Positions 8,907 to 16,363 of a stretch of 64,000 nucleotides of DNA are shown piece by piece. Every line of letters starts with the position of its first letter. Position 1 is the stretch's first letter. The position numbers and the translations under genes were made by a program. The notes under the pieces are model-generated. The model saw only the letters and a list, made by a program, of their open reading frames with translations. It ran no database searches and was not told the DNA's origin. This DNA comes from Miltoncostaea sp036826475 (GTDB lineage: Bacteria > Actinomycetota > Thermoleophilia > Miltoncostaeales > Miltoncostaeaceae): the NCBI GenBank assembly GCA_036826475.1, contig DAISWG010000003.1:1-64000 (forward strand), written 5' to 3'.

Positions 8907-9620
8907 ATGGTGAGGTTGCAACAGGCCCCCGTTCGGGTGCTCATCGCAGGCCGCAACCCGGCGTGGACCGCCGGGATGGCGGCGTTCCTCTCCGGCCCGG
9001 AGCTGGAGGCGCGCACGGCCGGCACGGTGGACGGCGCCCTCGGCGCGCTCGACGCCGGTCCGCACCACCTGCTGGTGGTGGGCCGCGCGCTGCGCGACGC
9101 CCCCGGGTCCGAGCTGGCCCGGGAGGTGGGGCGACGTCATCCGGGCGTCATCGTGGTCGTGGCGCTGGAGGACGGCTCCCCCGAGGCGCAGCTGGAGGCG
9201 CTCGCGGTCGGCGCCGCCGGGTGCATCCCGCCCGACGCCGACCGCGAGGCGGTGGTGGAGGCCGTCGGCGACGCCCTCCGCGGCGTCCCGCGCTTCGATC
9301 TGGAGGCGCTGCGCCCCCTCGCCGACCTCATGCGCCGCACCGGTCCGCGGGAGGTGCTGCTGACCGAGCAGGAGCGGGTCGTGCTGCGGCTCATGCGCCA
9401 GCACCTCACCTACAAGGAGATCGCGCAGCGGCTCGGGGTCTCCTGGCACACCGTGCGCACCCACGCGCAGTCGATCCTGCGCAAGTCCGGCGTCCACTCG
9501 CGCCGCGACCTGGACGCCTGGGACCGGTACGCGAGCAACCCGCCGGCCGGAGCGCCGCGCTCCCCGGGCGCCGCGACCGCCCTTCGCGCGGTCGGCCCGG
9601 CGGGCGAGGTCGCCCGGTGA
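8907..9620 (+). CDS. LuxR-family response regulator with degenerate receiver
   Basis: A 237-residue protein with an N-terminal receiver-like domain (VRVLIAGRNPAWTAGM, residues about 8-120) and a C-terminal LuxR helix-turn-helix (LTEQERVVLRLM, then YKEIAQRLGVSWHTVRTHAQ, about 150-205). The receiver lacks the phosphoacceptor Asp: that strand reads HLLVVGRAL, and the usual Lys position reads CIPPDA. It is therefore probably not controlled by phosphorylation. ATG 8907 is followed by in-frame GTG 8910 and TTG 8916 with AAGGGG at 8901, so the exact start is uncertain. No kinase is adjacent. Confidence 0.85.
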   Translation: MVRLQQAPVRVLIAGRNPAWTAGMAAFLSGPELEARTAGTVDGALGALDAGPHHLLVVGRALRDAPGSELAREVGRRHPGVIVVVALEDGSPEAQLEALAVGAAGCIPPDADREAVVEAVGDALRGVPRFDLEALRPLADLMRRTGPREVLLTEQERVVLRLMRQHLTYKEIAQRLGVSWHTVRTHAQSILRKSGVHSRRDLDAWDRYASNPPAGAPRSPGAATALRAVGPAGEVAR

Positions 9621-9859
9621 ACCGGCGCAACCTCGCGCCCCCCGCGGGCCTGGCATTGCTCGTCGCGGGCGGCGCGCTGCTGGTCCGCGTGGCCGTGATG
9701 ATCGTCTCCGGCGACGGCGCCCGCTTCGGCTGGCTCTCCACCGCCGCCGCGTGCGTCCTGGCCGGGGTCGCCCTGGTCCTGGTCGCGCTCCCCAAGATCG
9801 TCCCCTCGCCCGACGGCGAGGGGACGGACCAGCCCGCACCCGAGCTGCCGCGCGGGTGA
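9617..9859 (+). CDS. Small two-helix membrane protein
   Basis: An 80-residue protein starting at GTG 9617, which overlaps the stop of the LuxR-type regulator by 4 bases. It has two hydrophobic segments (PAGLALLVAGGALLVRVAVM and STAAACVLAGVALVLVALP) separated by a short loop and a polar tail. The overlap suggests co-translation with the regulator. Function not recognised. Confidence 0.65.
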   Translation: MNRRNLAPPAGLALLVAGGALLVRVAVMIVSGDGARFGWLSTAAACVLAGVALVLVALPKIVPSPDGEGTDQPAPELPRG

Positions 9860-9871
9860 TGGGGCCCGCGT

Positions 9872-9906
9872 CCGGCGGGGGCCTTCGGGAGGCAGGCCCC
9901 CGCCGG
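9872..9906. terminator. Bidirectional terminator hairpin
   Basis: A perfect 12-base stem (CCGGCGGGGGCC at 9872-9883 with its complement at 9895-9906) lies between the convergent small membrane gene and the nitronate-monooxygenase-like gene. No U tract follows on either strand. Confidence 0.7.
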
Positions 9907-9925
9907 CCGCGGACGTGATCCCCGG

Positions 9926-11008
9926 CTAGGTCAGGCCGGCGAGGACGTCCCGGGCCTCCCGGACGACGTCGTCCACGATCTGCTCGGCGGGCCGCGCCTC
10001 GCCCGCCAGGCCGCCGGCCTGGCCGGCCCACAGCGCGATGTGCTCGGCGTCCCCGGCCGCCGCGGCGGCGGCCCGCAGGTCGGCGCTCGCGCTCGACTGG
10101 CGCGGATAGCCGAGCCCCGGGGGACCGAGCGCCTCCAGCTCGGTCACGAGGCGGTTCACCAGGCCGCGGGCGGGCCGCCCGGAGACGGCGCGGGTGATGA
10201 CCGTGTCGGTGTCGCGGGAGCGGGCGATGCGCTCCTGGTAGGCGGCGGGGACGCCCGCCTCGAGGGCGACGAGGAACCGGGTGCCCATCTGGACGGCCTG
10301 GGCGCCGAGGGCCAGCGCCGCCGCCAGGCCGCGGCCGTCCATGATCCCCCCGGCGGCGATCACGGGGACGTCGACGGCGTCGACGACCTGCGGCACCAGC
10401 GCGAGGGTGCCGACGAGCGGAGGCGGGCCGTCCTCGGGCACCGTGAAGTCCGACCGGTGGCCGCCGGCCTCACCGCCCTGGGCCACGATGACGTCGGCGC
10501 CCGACCCGACCGCGCGGACGGCGTCGGCGACGTTGGCGGCCATCGCGATCACGGGCACGCCTGCGGCGTCGGCCAGGTCGCGGACGCCGGCGGGGTCTCC
10601 GAGGCCGACGCTCACCACCGATGCGCCCGCATCGAGGGCGACGGCCACCAGGTCGCGCGCCGTCGGCGGAGGCGGGGCGGGCGGCGGGTCGGCGGGGAGC
10701 CCCAGCTCGCGGCGCATCGCCGCGAACACCGGCCCGGGGTCGGCGGCGCCGGCCTGCGGGGCCTGGGGCGGGGCCACCAGGACGTTCACGGCGATGGGCG
10801 CGTCGGTGAGCTCACGGGCGCGTGCCACCGCGGCCCCGGCGCGCTCCACCGACATGCCCGTGAGCCCGAACGTGCCGAGGCCGCCACCGCGGGAGACGGC
10901 GGCCACGAGCTCGGGCGTCGTGGGCCCGCCCGCCATCCCCGCCAGGACCACCGGGTGGCGGATTCCGAGGCGGCGGCAGAGGGCGGTCGTCAGGTCAGGG
11001 CGAGGAAT
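9926..11008 (-). CDS. Nitronate monooxygenase / FabK-like FMN enzyme
   Basis: A 360-residue FMN-dependent barrel of the 2-nitropropane dioxygenase family. Evidence is the N-terminus LTTALCRRLGIRHPVVLAGM, the flavin motif AQGGEAGGHRSDF, AAGGIMDGRG and QMGTRFL. Members oxidise nitronates or reduce enoyl-ACP; the exact substrate cannot be told. GTG at 10951 would cut off the conserved first strand. Upstream in frame there is no ATG, GTG or TTG, but ATT at 11008 lies eight bases after a strong AAGGAGG, giving IPRPDLTTALCRRLG. I take ATT as the likely start; CTG five codons on is the alternative. Confidence 0.8.
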   Translation of the reverse strand: MPRPDLTTALCRRLGIRHPVVLAGMAGGPTTPELVAAVSRGGGLGTFGLTGMSVERAGAAVARARELTDAPIAVNVLVAPPQAPQAGAADPGPVFAAMRRELGLPADPPPAPPPPTARDLVAVALDAGASVVSVGLGDPAGVRDLADAAGVPVIAMAANVADAVRAVGSGADVIVAQGGEAGGHRSDFTVPEDGPPPLVGTLALVPQVVDAVDVPVIAAGGIMDGRGLAAALALGAQAVQMGTRFLVALEAGVPAAYQERIARSRDTDTVITRAVSGRPARGLVNRLVTELEALGPPGLGYPRQSSASADLRAAAAAAGDAEHIALWAGQAGGLAGEARPAEQIVDDVVREARDVLAGLT

Positions 11009-11016
11009 TGCCCATG

Positions 11017-11023
11017 CCTCCTT
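11017..11023 (-). promoter_or_regulatory. Shine-Dalgarno deciding an ATT start
   Basis: AAGGAGG on the minus strand, eight bases before ATT 11008. An ATG also follows it, two bases on and in another frame, but that opens only six codons (MGNSSP, stop). Confidence 0.6.
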
Positions 11024-11060
11024 GGGCCCCGATCCATAAGGAATCGGCCCCGGACACCGA

Positions 11061-11102
11061 TAGAGGGGGCAAGCCGGGCCTCACACCGGATCGTCCCCTC
11101 TA
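11061..11102 (+). other. Long-loop stem in leader of small peptide gene
   Basis: TAGAGGGG at 11061-11068 can pair with CCCCTCTA at 11095-11102, with a further CCGG/CCGG pairing in the loop. It lies just upstream of the small peptide gene at 11122; a regulatory role is only a guess. Confidence 0.25.
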
Positions 11103-11121
11103 CCTCGAGGTTATACACGAC

Positions 11122-11220
11122 ATGCGCTCCAAGCTCATCGCTCTGTACGTCGCCGGTGCCGCCGTCGCCGCCCTCGTCGCCGCCAACGGCGCGATGGCCG
11201 CGACCTGGATCCGCCGGTAG
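11122..11220 (+). CDS. Predicted 32-residue secreted or membrane peptide
   Basis: ATG at 11122 opens a 32-residue peptide with a basic N-terminus (MRSKLIALY), a hydrophobic Ala/Val stretch and the end GAMAATWIRR. It resembles a short signal peptide or single-pass membrane peptide. A TTATAC-like box lies five bases upstream and a strong terminator follows directly after the stop, which supports an independent short transcript. Function unknown. Confidence 0.4.
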   Translation: MRSKLIALYVAGAAVAALVAANGAMAATWIRR

Positions 11221-11226
11221 CGTCCC

Positions 11227-11263
11227 GTGCGGGGTGCGCGCCGTCACGGCGCGCGCCCCGCAC
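11227..11263. terminator. Strong GC hairpin between convergent genes
   Basis: GTGCGGGG at 11227-11234 pairs with CCCCGCAC at 11256-11263, with a further GC-rich inner stem. It separates the small peptide gene from the convergent peroxidase gene and can serve both. Confidence 0.75.
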
Positions 11264-11266
11264 ACC

Positions 11267-11947
11267 TCAGGCCCCCTCGCCGAGCAGCCGTTCCACGGCC
11301 TCGACGAGCGCGGGGTCGTCGGGCTCCACCGAGGAGTCGTAGCGCGCCACCAGCCGGCCGTCGCGGTCGAGCAGGTACTTGGTGAAGTTCCACCCGGGCT
11401 CCTCGCCCACTGGGCCGGGCCGGGCGGCGATGCGCGCGAACAGCGGCTGCGCGTCGGGGCCGGTGACGCGCCCCTTGGCGGCCATGGGGAAGCTCACGCC
11501 GTAGTTCAGCTCGCAGAAGTCCTTGATCTCATCACCGGACACGAGCTCCTGGCGGAAATCGTTGGACGGGAAGCCGACGATGGTGAGCCCCTGCTCCCCC
11601 TTGGCCTCGTGGAGCGCCTCGAGGCCCTCGAACTGGGGGGTGAACCCGCACCGGCTGGCGGTGTTCACCACGAGCACGACGCGCCCGTCGAGCGCCGCCG
11701 GACGGAGGAGCGACCCGTCGATGAGCCGGATCGGCGTCGTGAGCAGCGACGGCCCGCGCCGGCTGTCCCCGGGCAGCGGCGGCGTCCCTGCCTGCGTCCC
11801 GGCCTGCGTCGCGGCCGCCACCGCGACGGGTGCCGCCGCGCCGTCGGCGGCCTGCGGCGACGCGGAGCCGCCTCCGCACCCCGCCACGGCCACGATCGCG
11901 GCGACGGCGGCCACGAGCGCGATCGGCGTCGGGATCCCGGCCATCAC
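11267..11947 (-). CDS. Lipoprotein glutathione peroxidase family thiol peroxidase
   Basis: A 226-residue lipoprotein with signal AAVAAIVAVAGCGGG (lipid Cys24), a Pro/Ala linker, and a glutathione-peroxidase domain from about residue 65. The peroxidatic Cys100 sits in VVNTASRCGFTPQFEGLEAL; GFPSNDF and WNFTKYLLDRDG supply the other conserved parts. Cys145 in IKDFCELNYGVSF is the likely resolving Cys, so electrons probably come from a thioredoxin-like protein rather than glutathione. It should act outside the membrane against peroxides. Confidence 0.88.
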   Translation of the reverse strand: MMAGIPTPIALVAAVAAIVAVAGCGGGSASPQAADGAAAPVAVAAATQAGTQAGTPPLPGDSRRGPSLLTTPIRLIDGSLLRPAALDGRVVLVVNTASRCGFTPQFEGLEALHEAKGEQGLTIVGFPSNDFRQELVSGDEIKDFCELNYGVSFPMAAKGRVTGPDAQPLFARIAARPGPVGEEPGWNFTKYLLDRDGRLVARYDSSVEPDDPALVEAVERLLGEGA

Positions 11948-12027
11948 CAGCAGCGTACGTAGGTCGTCACCGTCCGGACCGGGATCGGACGCTCAACCCC
12001 GGCCGGCGCAAGGCCGATGACCAGAGC

Positions 12028-12174
12028 ATGAGGACGTCAGCCGACATGGACCGGGCGCGCGACGCGATCGAGGTCCTGCGGCGTGCGCTCGCCGAGCAGG
12101 CCGCCACCCTCGCCGCCGACGCGCGGCGGGCGGACGCGGCACTCGCCGACTACCTGGAGCGCGCCGCCGCGTAG
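12028..12174 (+). CDS. Possible 48-residue helical protein
   Basis: ATG 12028 (or 12046) opens a short, strongly helical Ala/Arg/Glu-rich protein (MDRARDAIEVLRRALAEQ). Its last 25 bases overlap the end of the convergent carboxypeptidase gene. The amphipathic pattern looks more like a real product than a shadow, but there is no clear ribosome site. Confidence 0.35.
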   Translation: MRTSADMDRARDAIEVLRRALAEQAATLAADARRADAALADYLERAAA

Positions 12175-12884
12175 GCCGCCACGGCGCGCACGGCGCGCCC
12201 CTGGCGGGCCGTCGCAGCGCCGGTGAGCGCCCCGCCGGGGAGCTCCACCACGAAGGCGCTCGACCGCGGGTCGCGGTGGTTCTGCCATCGCGTGGCGACG
12301 CCCGGGAGGAAGCCCAGCCGCCGTGCCGGCAGGCCCGACAGCCGCGCGTAGCGCCGCGGCAGGCGCCGGTCGTTCGCCGTTCCGGTGTCGACGAGCGTGA
12401 GCGCCTGGTGGAACCAGATCGTCACCGCCGGCTCCAGCCGGCGCACCAGCCGGGCGACGAGGCGCGACTCGGGCTCCGAGAGCGGCCGCGGCCCCGGGAA
12501 GAAGGTGGCGAACGGCCGCCCGCCGGCCCGCCACCCGTCCGGGAAGTTGCGGTTCAGGTCGACGCCGCGGGCGTTCTGGCGCGTGCCGGCGGCGCCGCCG
12601 TCCGGGTTGAGGTCGTGGAGGAGCCACAACTCCACCCGCGGCTGCCGGGCCGGATGGGCCCGCAGCCAGCGGACGACGGCCACCCCGGCGCGCTCGTCGC
12701 CGTGGATCGCCCCGACCACCAGCACCTTGGTGGGGGCGCTGCGGTCGCCGATGCGGGTGACGCGGATCGGGCGGCCGTCCACGGACCTCCCGAGGACCGC
12801 ATCGTGCACGGCCACCTCGGGCGGGCCGGGGGCTGCGCCCGCCGCGGGGGCGGGCGCGGGGCCGCAGAGGCCCGCCGCGGCCAA
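12150..12884 (-). CDS. Secreted M14-family zinc carboxypeptidase
   Basis: Contains the M14 zinc signature HGDERAG (His and Glu ligands), LNPDG, TRQNARGVDLNRNFP, the third ligand region TIWFHQ, and the catalytic Glu in FVVELP. Members remove C-terminal residues from peptides, including murein peptides. The only ordinary start is TTG 12884, but that begins in the middle of a signal peptide; the hydrophobic run (VLLPAAAVLAAAGLC) and a basic RHRHR stretch continue upstream in frame without ATG, GTG or TTG. The true N-terminus is therefore unresolved. Confidence 0.75.
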   Translation of the reverse strand: MAAAGLCGPAPAPAAGAAPGPPEVAVHDAVLGRSVDGRPIRVTRIGDRSAPTKVLVVGAIHGDERAGVAVVRWLRAHPARQPRVELWLLHDLNPDGGAAGTRQNARGVDLNRNFPDGWRAGGRPFATFFPGPRPLSEPESRLVARLVRRLEPAVTIWFHQALTLVDTGTANDRRLPRRYARLSGLPARRLGFLPGVATRWQNHRDPRSSAFVVELPGGALTGAATARQGRAVRAVAAYAAARSR

Positions 12885-12924
12885 GACGGCGGCGGCGGGG
12901 AGGAGGACGCGGTGCCGGTGCCGG

Positions 12925-13677
12925 CTAGCCGGCGTCGGCCGCGGCGAGGCTGACCGCCTCCTCGCGCGCCTTCACGACGTCCCAGGGGATCGTGATCGAG
13001 CGGCCGTCCATCTCGATCGCGCCGCTGCCGCGAAGCTTGCTGAACGCAGTGGTGACCGCCTCGCGCGACGCGCCCACCAGCGAGGCCCACTGGGCGTGCG
13101 TCAGCTCGAGCCGCAGCTCGATGCCGGCGCGGGTGGCGACGCCGAACCCGTCGGCCAGCTGGTGGAGGCGCGCCCGCAGGCGGTCCTCGACGCGCATCTC
13201 GCTGACCAGCGCGACCGTCTCGCGCAGCGTCGCGACCCGGTCGGAGAGCAGCTCGGCCAGGTTGCGGCCGAGGCGCGGGTACCGCGCGATGAGGCCCTCC
13301 ACGGCGCGCCCGGAGAGGGGCGACACGGCCGAGTCCTCGAGCGCGCTGATGCTCGCGGCCGGCGCGGCGCCGAGCGTCGAGTAGATCGCGCCCGGATCGA
13401 GCAGCGAGATCATGATCTCGTGACCCGGAGCGGTGCTCTCGAAGAGGGCCAGGCGGCCCTCCCGGACGACGAAGAGGTGATCGGCGCGCCCGAGGGGCTC
13501 GGGCATCGACGCGCCGCGCGGCCAGCGCACGAGGGGGAGCCGGCTGTCGAGCAGCGTCAGGTCACGCTCCGGCAGCCCGGCGAAGAGATCCATCCGGGTC
13601 AGCCCGAGGCGCCCTGCGCCGCTCACGCCGGAACCCCGCACGCCGTCGGGGCGGAGTTCGGAGAGGGCAGTGGCCAT
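12925..13677 (-). CDS. Crp/Fnr-family transcription regulator
   Basis: A 250-residue regulator with a cyclic-nucleotide-binding-like beta roll (MDLFAGLPERDL, RGASMPEPLGRADHLFVVREGRLALF, residues about 30-140) and a C-terminal winged helix (ELTHAQWASLVGASREAVTTAFSKLRGSGAI). No Cys cluster for iron-sulphur sensing is seen, so it is not Fnr-like. ATG 13677 is used; GTG 13686 is possible. It faces away from the DtxR-type gene, and its own gene or that neighbour may be targets. Confidence 0.88.
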   Translation of the reverse strand: MATALSELRPDGVRGSGVSGAGRLGLTRMDLFAGLPERDLTLLDSRLPLVRWPRGASMPEPLGRADHLFVVREGRLALFESTAPGHEIMISLLDPGAIYSTLGAAPAASISALEDSAVSPLSGRAVEGLIARYPRLGRNLAELLSDRVATLRETVALVSEMRVEDRLRARLHQLADGFGVATRAGIELRLELTHAQWASLVGASREAVTTAFSKLRGSGAIEMDGRSITIPWDVVKAREEAVSLAAADAG

Positions 13678-13752
13678 GCGAGCCACTGTGGCACCCCATT
13701 GTTATGGCGCTCTAAGAACCGTCGCAAGATGTCGGTGTGATGCCCGCATCCG

Positions 13753-13767
13753 GCGATTCCCAATCGC
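13753..13767. promoter_or_regulatory. Palindrome in the Crp/DtxR intergenic region
   Basis: GCGATT-CCC-AATCGC, a perfect 6-base inverted repeat about 75 bases upstream of the crp-type start. It could be an operator for either regulator; neither consensus matches well. Confidence 0.3.
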
Positions 13768-13864
13768 GCGGGCCCGGCGACCCGCGCGCCGGCGACCGGC
13801 GCGCCGCCGCTCCGGCCGCCCCCGTCGCGGTACGATCAGCGCCCCCGACCGGCGAGGAGCGCCC

Positions 13865-14533
13865 CTGACCCCGCAGAGGCCCAGCCCGGCCGTCCAGGAC
13901 TACCTGAAGGCCATCTACCTGCTCGACGAGTCGGCCGACGGTGCCGGTCCGGTCACCACGACCGCGGTCGCCGAGGCGCTCGCCGTGACCACGGCGTCGG
14001 CGAGCAACATGCTGAAGAAGCTCGACGGGCTCGGCTACGTCGACCAGGTGCCGCGGCACGGGGTGGCGCTCACGGCCGCCGGCCGCCAGGCGGCGCTGGA
14101 GGTGATCCGGCACCACCGCCTGCTCGAGACCTATCTCGCGACCCGCCTCGGGATGCCGTGGGACGAGGTCCACCGGGAGGCGGAGGTGCTGGAGCACCAC
14201 GTCTCCGAAGCGCTCGCCGACCGCATCGCCGAGGCGCTCGGCCATCCGGAGCGCGACCCGCACGGCCACCCCATCCCGACGAGCGCGGGTCTCATGCCGA
14301 GCCTCCCGTCCCGCCGCCTCAGCGAGATGGCGGAGGGGGCCGAGGCGGTCGTGGGCCGGGTGGACGACCGCGACGACGCCCTGCTGCGCTTCCTGGCCGA
14401 GCGGGGGCTGGTGCCCGACGCGCACGTCACGGTGCTCGCCCACGCGCCCTTCGGGGGCCCCATCTCGGTGCGGGTGGGCCGGCGCGTGGTGGACGTACCC
14501 CCCGCAGCGGCCCATGCCGTGCACGTGGAGTGA
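13865..14533 (+). CDS. DtxR/MntR-family metal-dependent repressor
   Basis: A 222-residue regulator with the DtxR winged helix (VQDYLKAIYLLDES, then AVAEALAVTTASASNMLKKLDGLGYV), a dimerisation and metal-binding domain (HHRLLETYLATRLGMPWDEVHREAEVLEH), and a C-terminal SH3/FeoA-like domain (VTVLAHAPFGGPISVRVG). Such proteins repress iron or manganese uptake when metal is bound. The conserved N-terminus begins at CTG 13865, five bases after GAGGAG; earlier ATG or GTG codons would add an Arg-rich extension read from non-coding sequence. CTG is therefore the probable start. Confidence 0.87.
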   Translation: MTPQRPSPAVQDYLKAIYLLDESADGAGPVTTTAVAEALAVTTASASNMLKKLDGLGYVDQVPRHGVALTAAGRQAALEVIRHHRLLETYLATRLGMPWDEVHREAEVLEHHVSEALADRIAEALGHPERDPHGHPIPTSAGLMPSLPSRRLSEMAEGAEAVVGRVDDRDDALLRFLAERGLVPDAHVTVLAHAPFGGPISVRVGRRVVDVPPAAAHAVHVE

Positions 14534-14580
14534 GAGCATGAGCGGACGCTCATACCTGGTTGCCCCATGAAGGAGAGACC

Positions 14581-15066
14581 GTGACACGTAGACGGCCCCT
14601 GATCCTCGCGCTCGCGTGCGTCGCGCTGATCGCCCTCGCGCTCGGCCTCGCCGCGTGCGGCGGGGACGACGACGACTCGGGCGCCGCCGCGCCGGAGACG
14701 ACCGCGGCCGGCACGACGACCGCTCCCGCGACCCCGATCCCCACGGAGTCCACGCCCTCCGACACGACCGGCGGCGGCACGGCGGGGGCGACGGCCCTCG
14801 CGCTGCAGGCCGACCCCACCGGCCAGCTCAAGTACGTCGAGACGGAGCTGACCGCGAAGGCCGGCGACATCACCATCACGCTGACCAACGCGTCGGCCGT
14901 TCCGCACGACGTCGCGGTCGACGGCGCGCCGGGCGTCAGCGACGAGGTGCAGGACGGCGGCACCGCCACGCTGAAGGTGAACCTGCCGGCCGGGACCTAC
15001 CAGTACTACTGCACCGTGCCGGGCCACCGCCAGGCCGGGATGGTCGGGACGCTCACCGTCAGCTAG
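14581..15066 (+). CDS. Cupredoxin-like copper lipoprotein
   Basis: A 161-residue lipoprotein: signal with lipobox LAAC (ALGLAACGGDDDD), a Thr/Pro/Ser linker, and a plastocyanin-like domain. The type 1 copper ligands are visible as His in SAVPHDVAVDG and Cys, His, Met in YYCTVPGHRQAGM. It should carry electrons or bind copper on the outer face of the membrane. GTG 14581 follows AAGGAGAG. Confidence 0.88.
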   Translation: MTRRRPLILALACVALIALALGLAACGGDDDDSGAAAPETTAAGTTTAPATPIPTESTPSDTTGGGTAGATALALQADPTGQLKYVETELTAKAGDITITLTNASAVPHDVAVDGAPGVSDEVQDGGTATLKVNLPAGTYQYYCTVPGHRQAGMVGTLTVS

Positions 15067-15506
15067 TCGACGAAGGGCTGGGCCTCGGCGATCAGGTCGT
15101 CGAGGTCCACGCCCAGGCTCTGCATGAAGAACGGCGTGAGCAGGTTGAGGGTGTGCCGGCACGCCGGGCAGATCGGCAGCGGGGGTGGCGGGGGCAGGTC
15201 CTCCGTCGCCCCCGTCAGCGTGTACGCCTTCCCGCAGTACTTCGCGCAGACGCCGCATGACCCCGCCTTGCAGTCCAGGCGCACCAGGTCCATGCCGGCG
15301 CCGCCGATCTGGGCGAGCCAGGCCGCGTGGCGCTGCGCGTAGGCCTCGGCCTCCCCGGCGAGCGCCGCCCGCGCCTCGTCGGTCCACCCCTCGCGCAAGG
15401 CCGTGGCGAACGGCTCCGGCGGGTCCGCGACGTCCCGGAACCGCTCGGTCCAGCGGTCGATCTCGGCCGCCCAGTCGCGGCCGGCGGCGTCGGCGATCGC
15501 CGTCAG
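15063..15506 (-). CDS. Cys-rich protein of unknown function coupled to mqnD
   Basis: A 147-residue protein with a helical N-terminal half (AAEIDRWTERFRDVADPPEP) and a C-terminal half containing CKAGSCGVCAKYCGKAYTL and ICPACRH, seven cysteines that could bind zinc or an iron-sulphur cluster. The start is CTG 15506, whose TG overlaps the mqnD stop as ATGA/GTGA pairs do elsewhere in this window. The coupling links it to menaquinone synthesis, but I do not recognise the family. Confidence 0.65.
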   Translation of the reverse strand: MTAIADAAGRDWAAEIDRWTERFRDVADPPEPFATALREGWTDEARAALAGEAEAYAQRHAAWLAQIGGAGMDLVRLDCKAGSCGVCAKYCGKAYTLTGATEDLPPPPPLPICPACRHTLNLLTPFFMQSLGVDLDDLIAEAQPFVD

Positions 15507-16363
15507 TCCTCCACGAAGTCGACGCGCGGGGCGCGGTCGATCAGCCCGGCCTCGTGCCCGCGCCGCAGCAGCTCGGCGACGGCGGCGCGGCCATCCTCCC
15601 CGTAGTCGAGGGTGCGCTCGTTGACGTACATGCCCACGAAGCGGTCGGCCAGGTCCATGTCCAGGCCGCGGCCGAACCGCTCGGCGTGCGCGAGCGCGCC
15701 GGCGCGGTGCTCCAGCCCGTAGGCGATGGAGTCGCGCAGCATGCGCGACAGGCGCGGCAGCGTGTCGCCCTCGTCCAGGTCGCGGCGCACGGCGTTGGCG
15801 CCCAGCGGCAGGGGCAGCCCGCCCGTCAGCTCGTGCCACCACTCGCCGAGGTCCAGGATCTTGGTGAGCCCCTGGGTCTCGTAGGTCAGCTGTCCCTCGT
15901 GGATGACCAGGCCGGCGTCCACGTCGCCCGACTCCACCACGTCGAGGATCCGGTCGAACGGCGTGATGACGGGGTCGGCGACACGTCCCACCGCGAGCTG
16001 GAGCTCCAGGAAGGCGCTGGTCAGCAAGCCGGGGACCGCGACGCGCAGCGACGGGAGCTGCCCCGGCTCGATGGCGGCGCCCTCGCGCACGACCACCATC
16101 GGGCCGTACTGCTCGCCCATCGACGCGCCGTGCGGCAGCAGCCGGTACGTGTCGGAGAGGTAGGCGTACGCGTGGACGGACACCGCCGTGACCTCCAGAC
16201 GCCCCTCCCTGGCCCACCCGTTGAGCGTCTCGATGTCGCGCAGGATGTGCTCGAAGCGGAACCCGTCGGTGGGGATCAGCTCCTGCGCCAGCGCGTAGAA
16301 CATGAACGCGTCGTCGGGGTCCGGGCTGTGGCCCAGGCGGATCAGGCGGTCGGCGTCGGTCAA
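15503..16363 (-). CDS. mqnD: 1,4-dihydroxy-6-naphthoate synthase (futalosine pathway)
   Basis: A 286-residue protein of the MqnA/MqnD type. The N-terminus LIRLGHSPDPDDAFMFYAL is the MqnD signature, and VSVHAYAYLSDTYRLLPHGASMGEQYGP and VIHEGQLTYETQGL fit the substrate-binding fold. MqnD converts cyclic dehypoxanthinyl futalosine to 1,4-dihydroxy-6-naphthoate for menaquinone. TTG 16363 overlaps the cupin stop by 4 bases; longer versions would read into the cupin gene in another frame. Confidence 0.92.
   Translation of the reverse strand: MTDADRLIRLGHSPDPDDAFMFYALAQELIPTDGFRFEHILRDIETLNGWAREGRLEVTAVSVHAYAYLSDTYRLLPHGASMGEQYGPMVVVREGAAIEPGQLPSLRVAVPGLLTSAFLELQLAVGRVADPVITPFDRILDVVESGDVDAGLVIHEGQLTYETQGLTKILDLGEWWHELTGGLPLPLGANAVRRDLDEGDTLPRLSRMLRDSIAYGLEHRAGALAHAERFGRGLDMDLADRFVGMYVNERTLDYGEDGRAAVAELLRRGHEAGLIDRAPRVDFVED

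Noticed and set aside
9872..9906. Hairpin as a possible riboswitch or small RNA
   Set aside because: It lies between convergent stops and is a plain GC stem, better read as a terminator.
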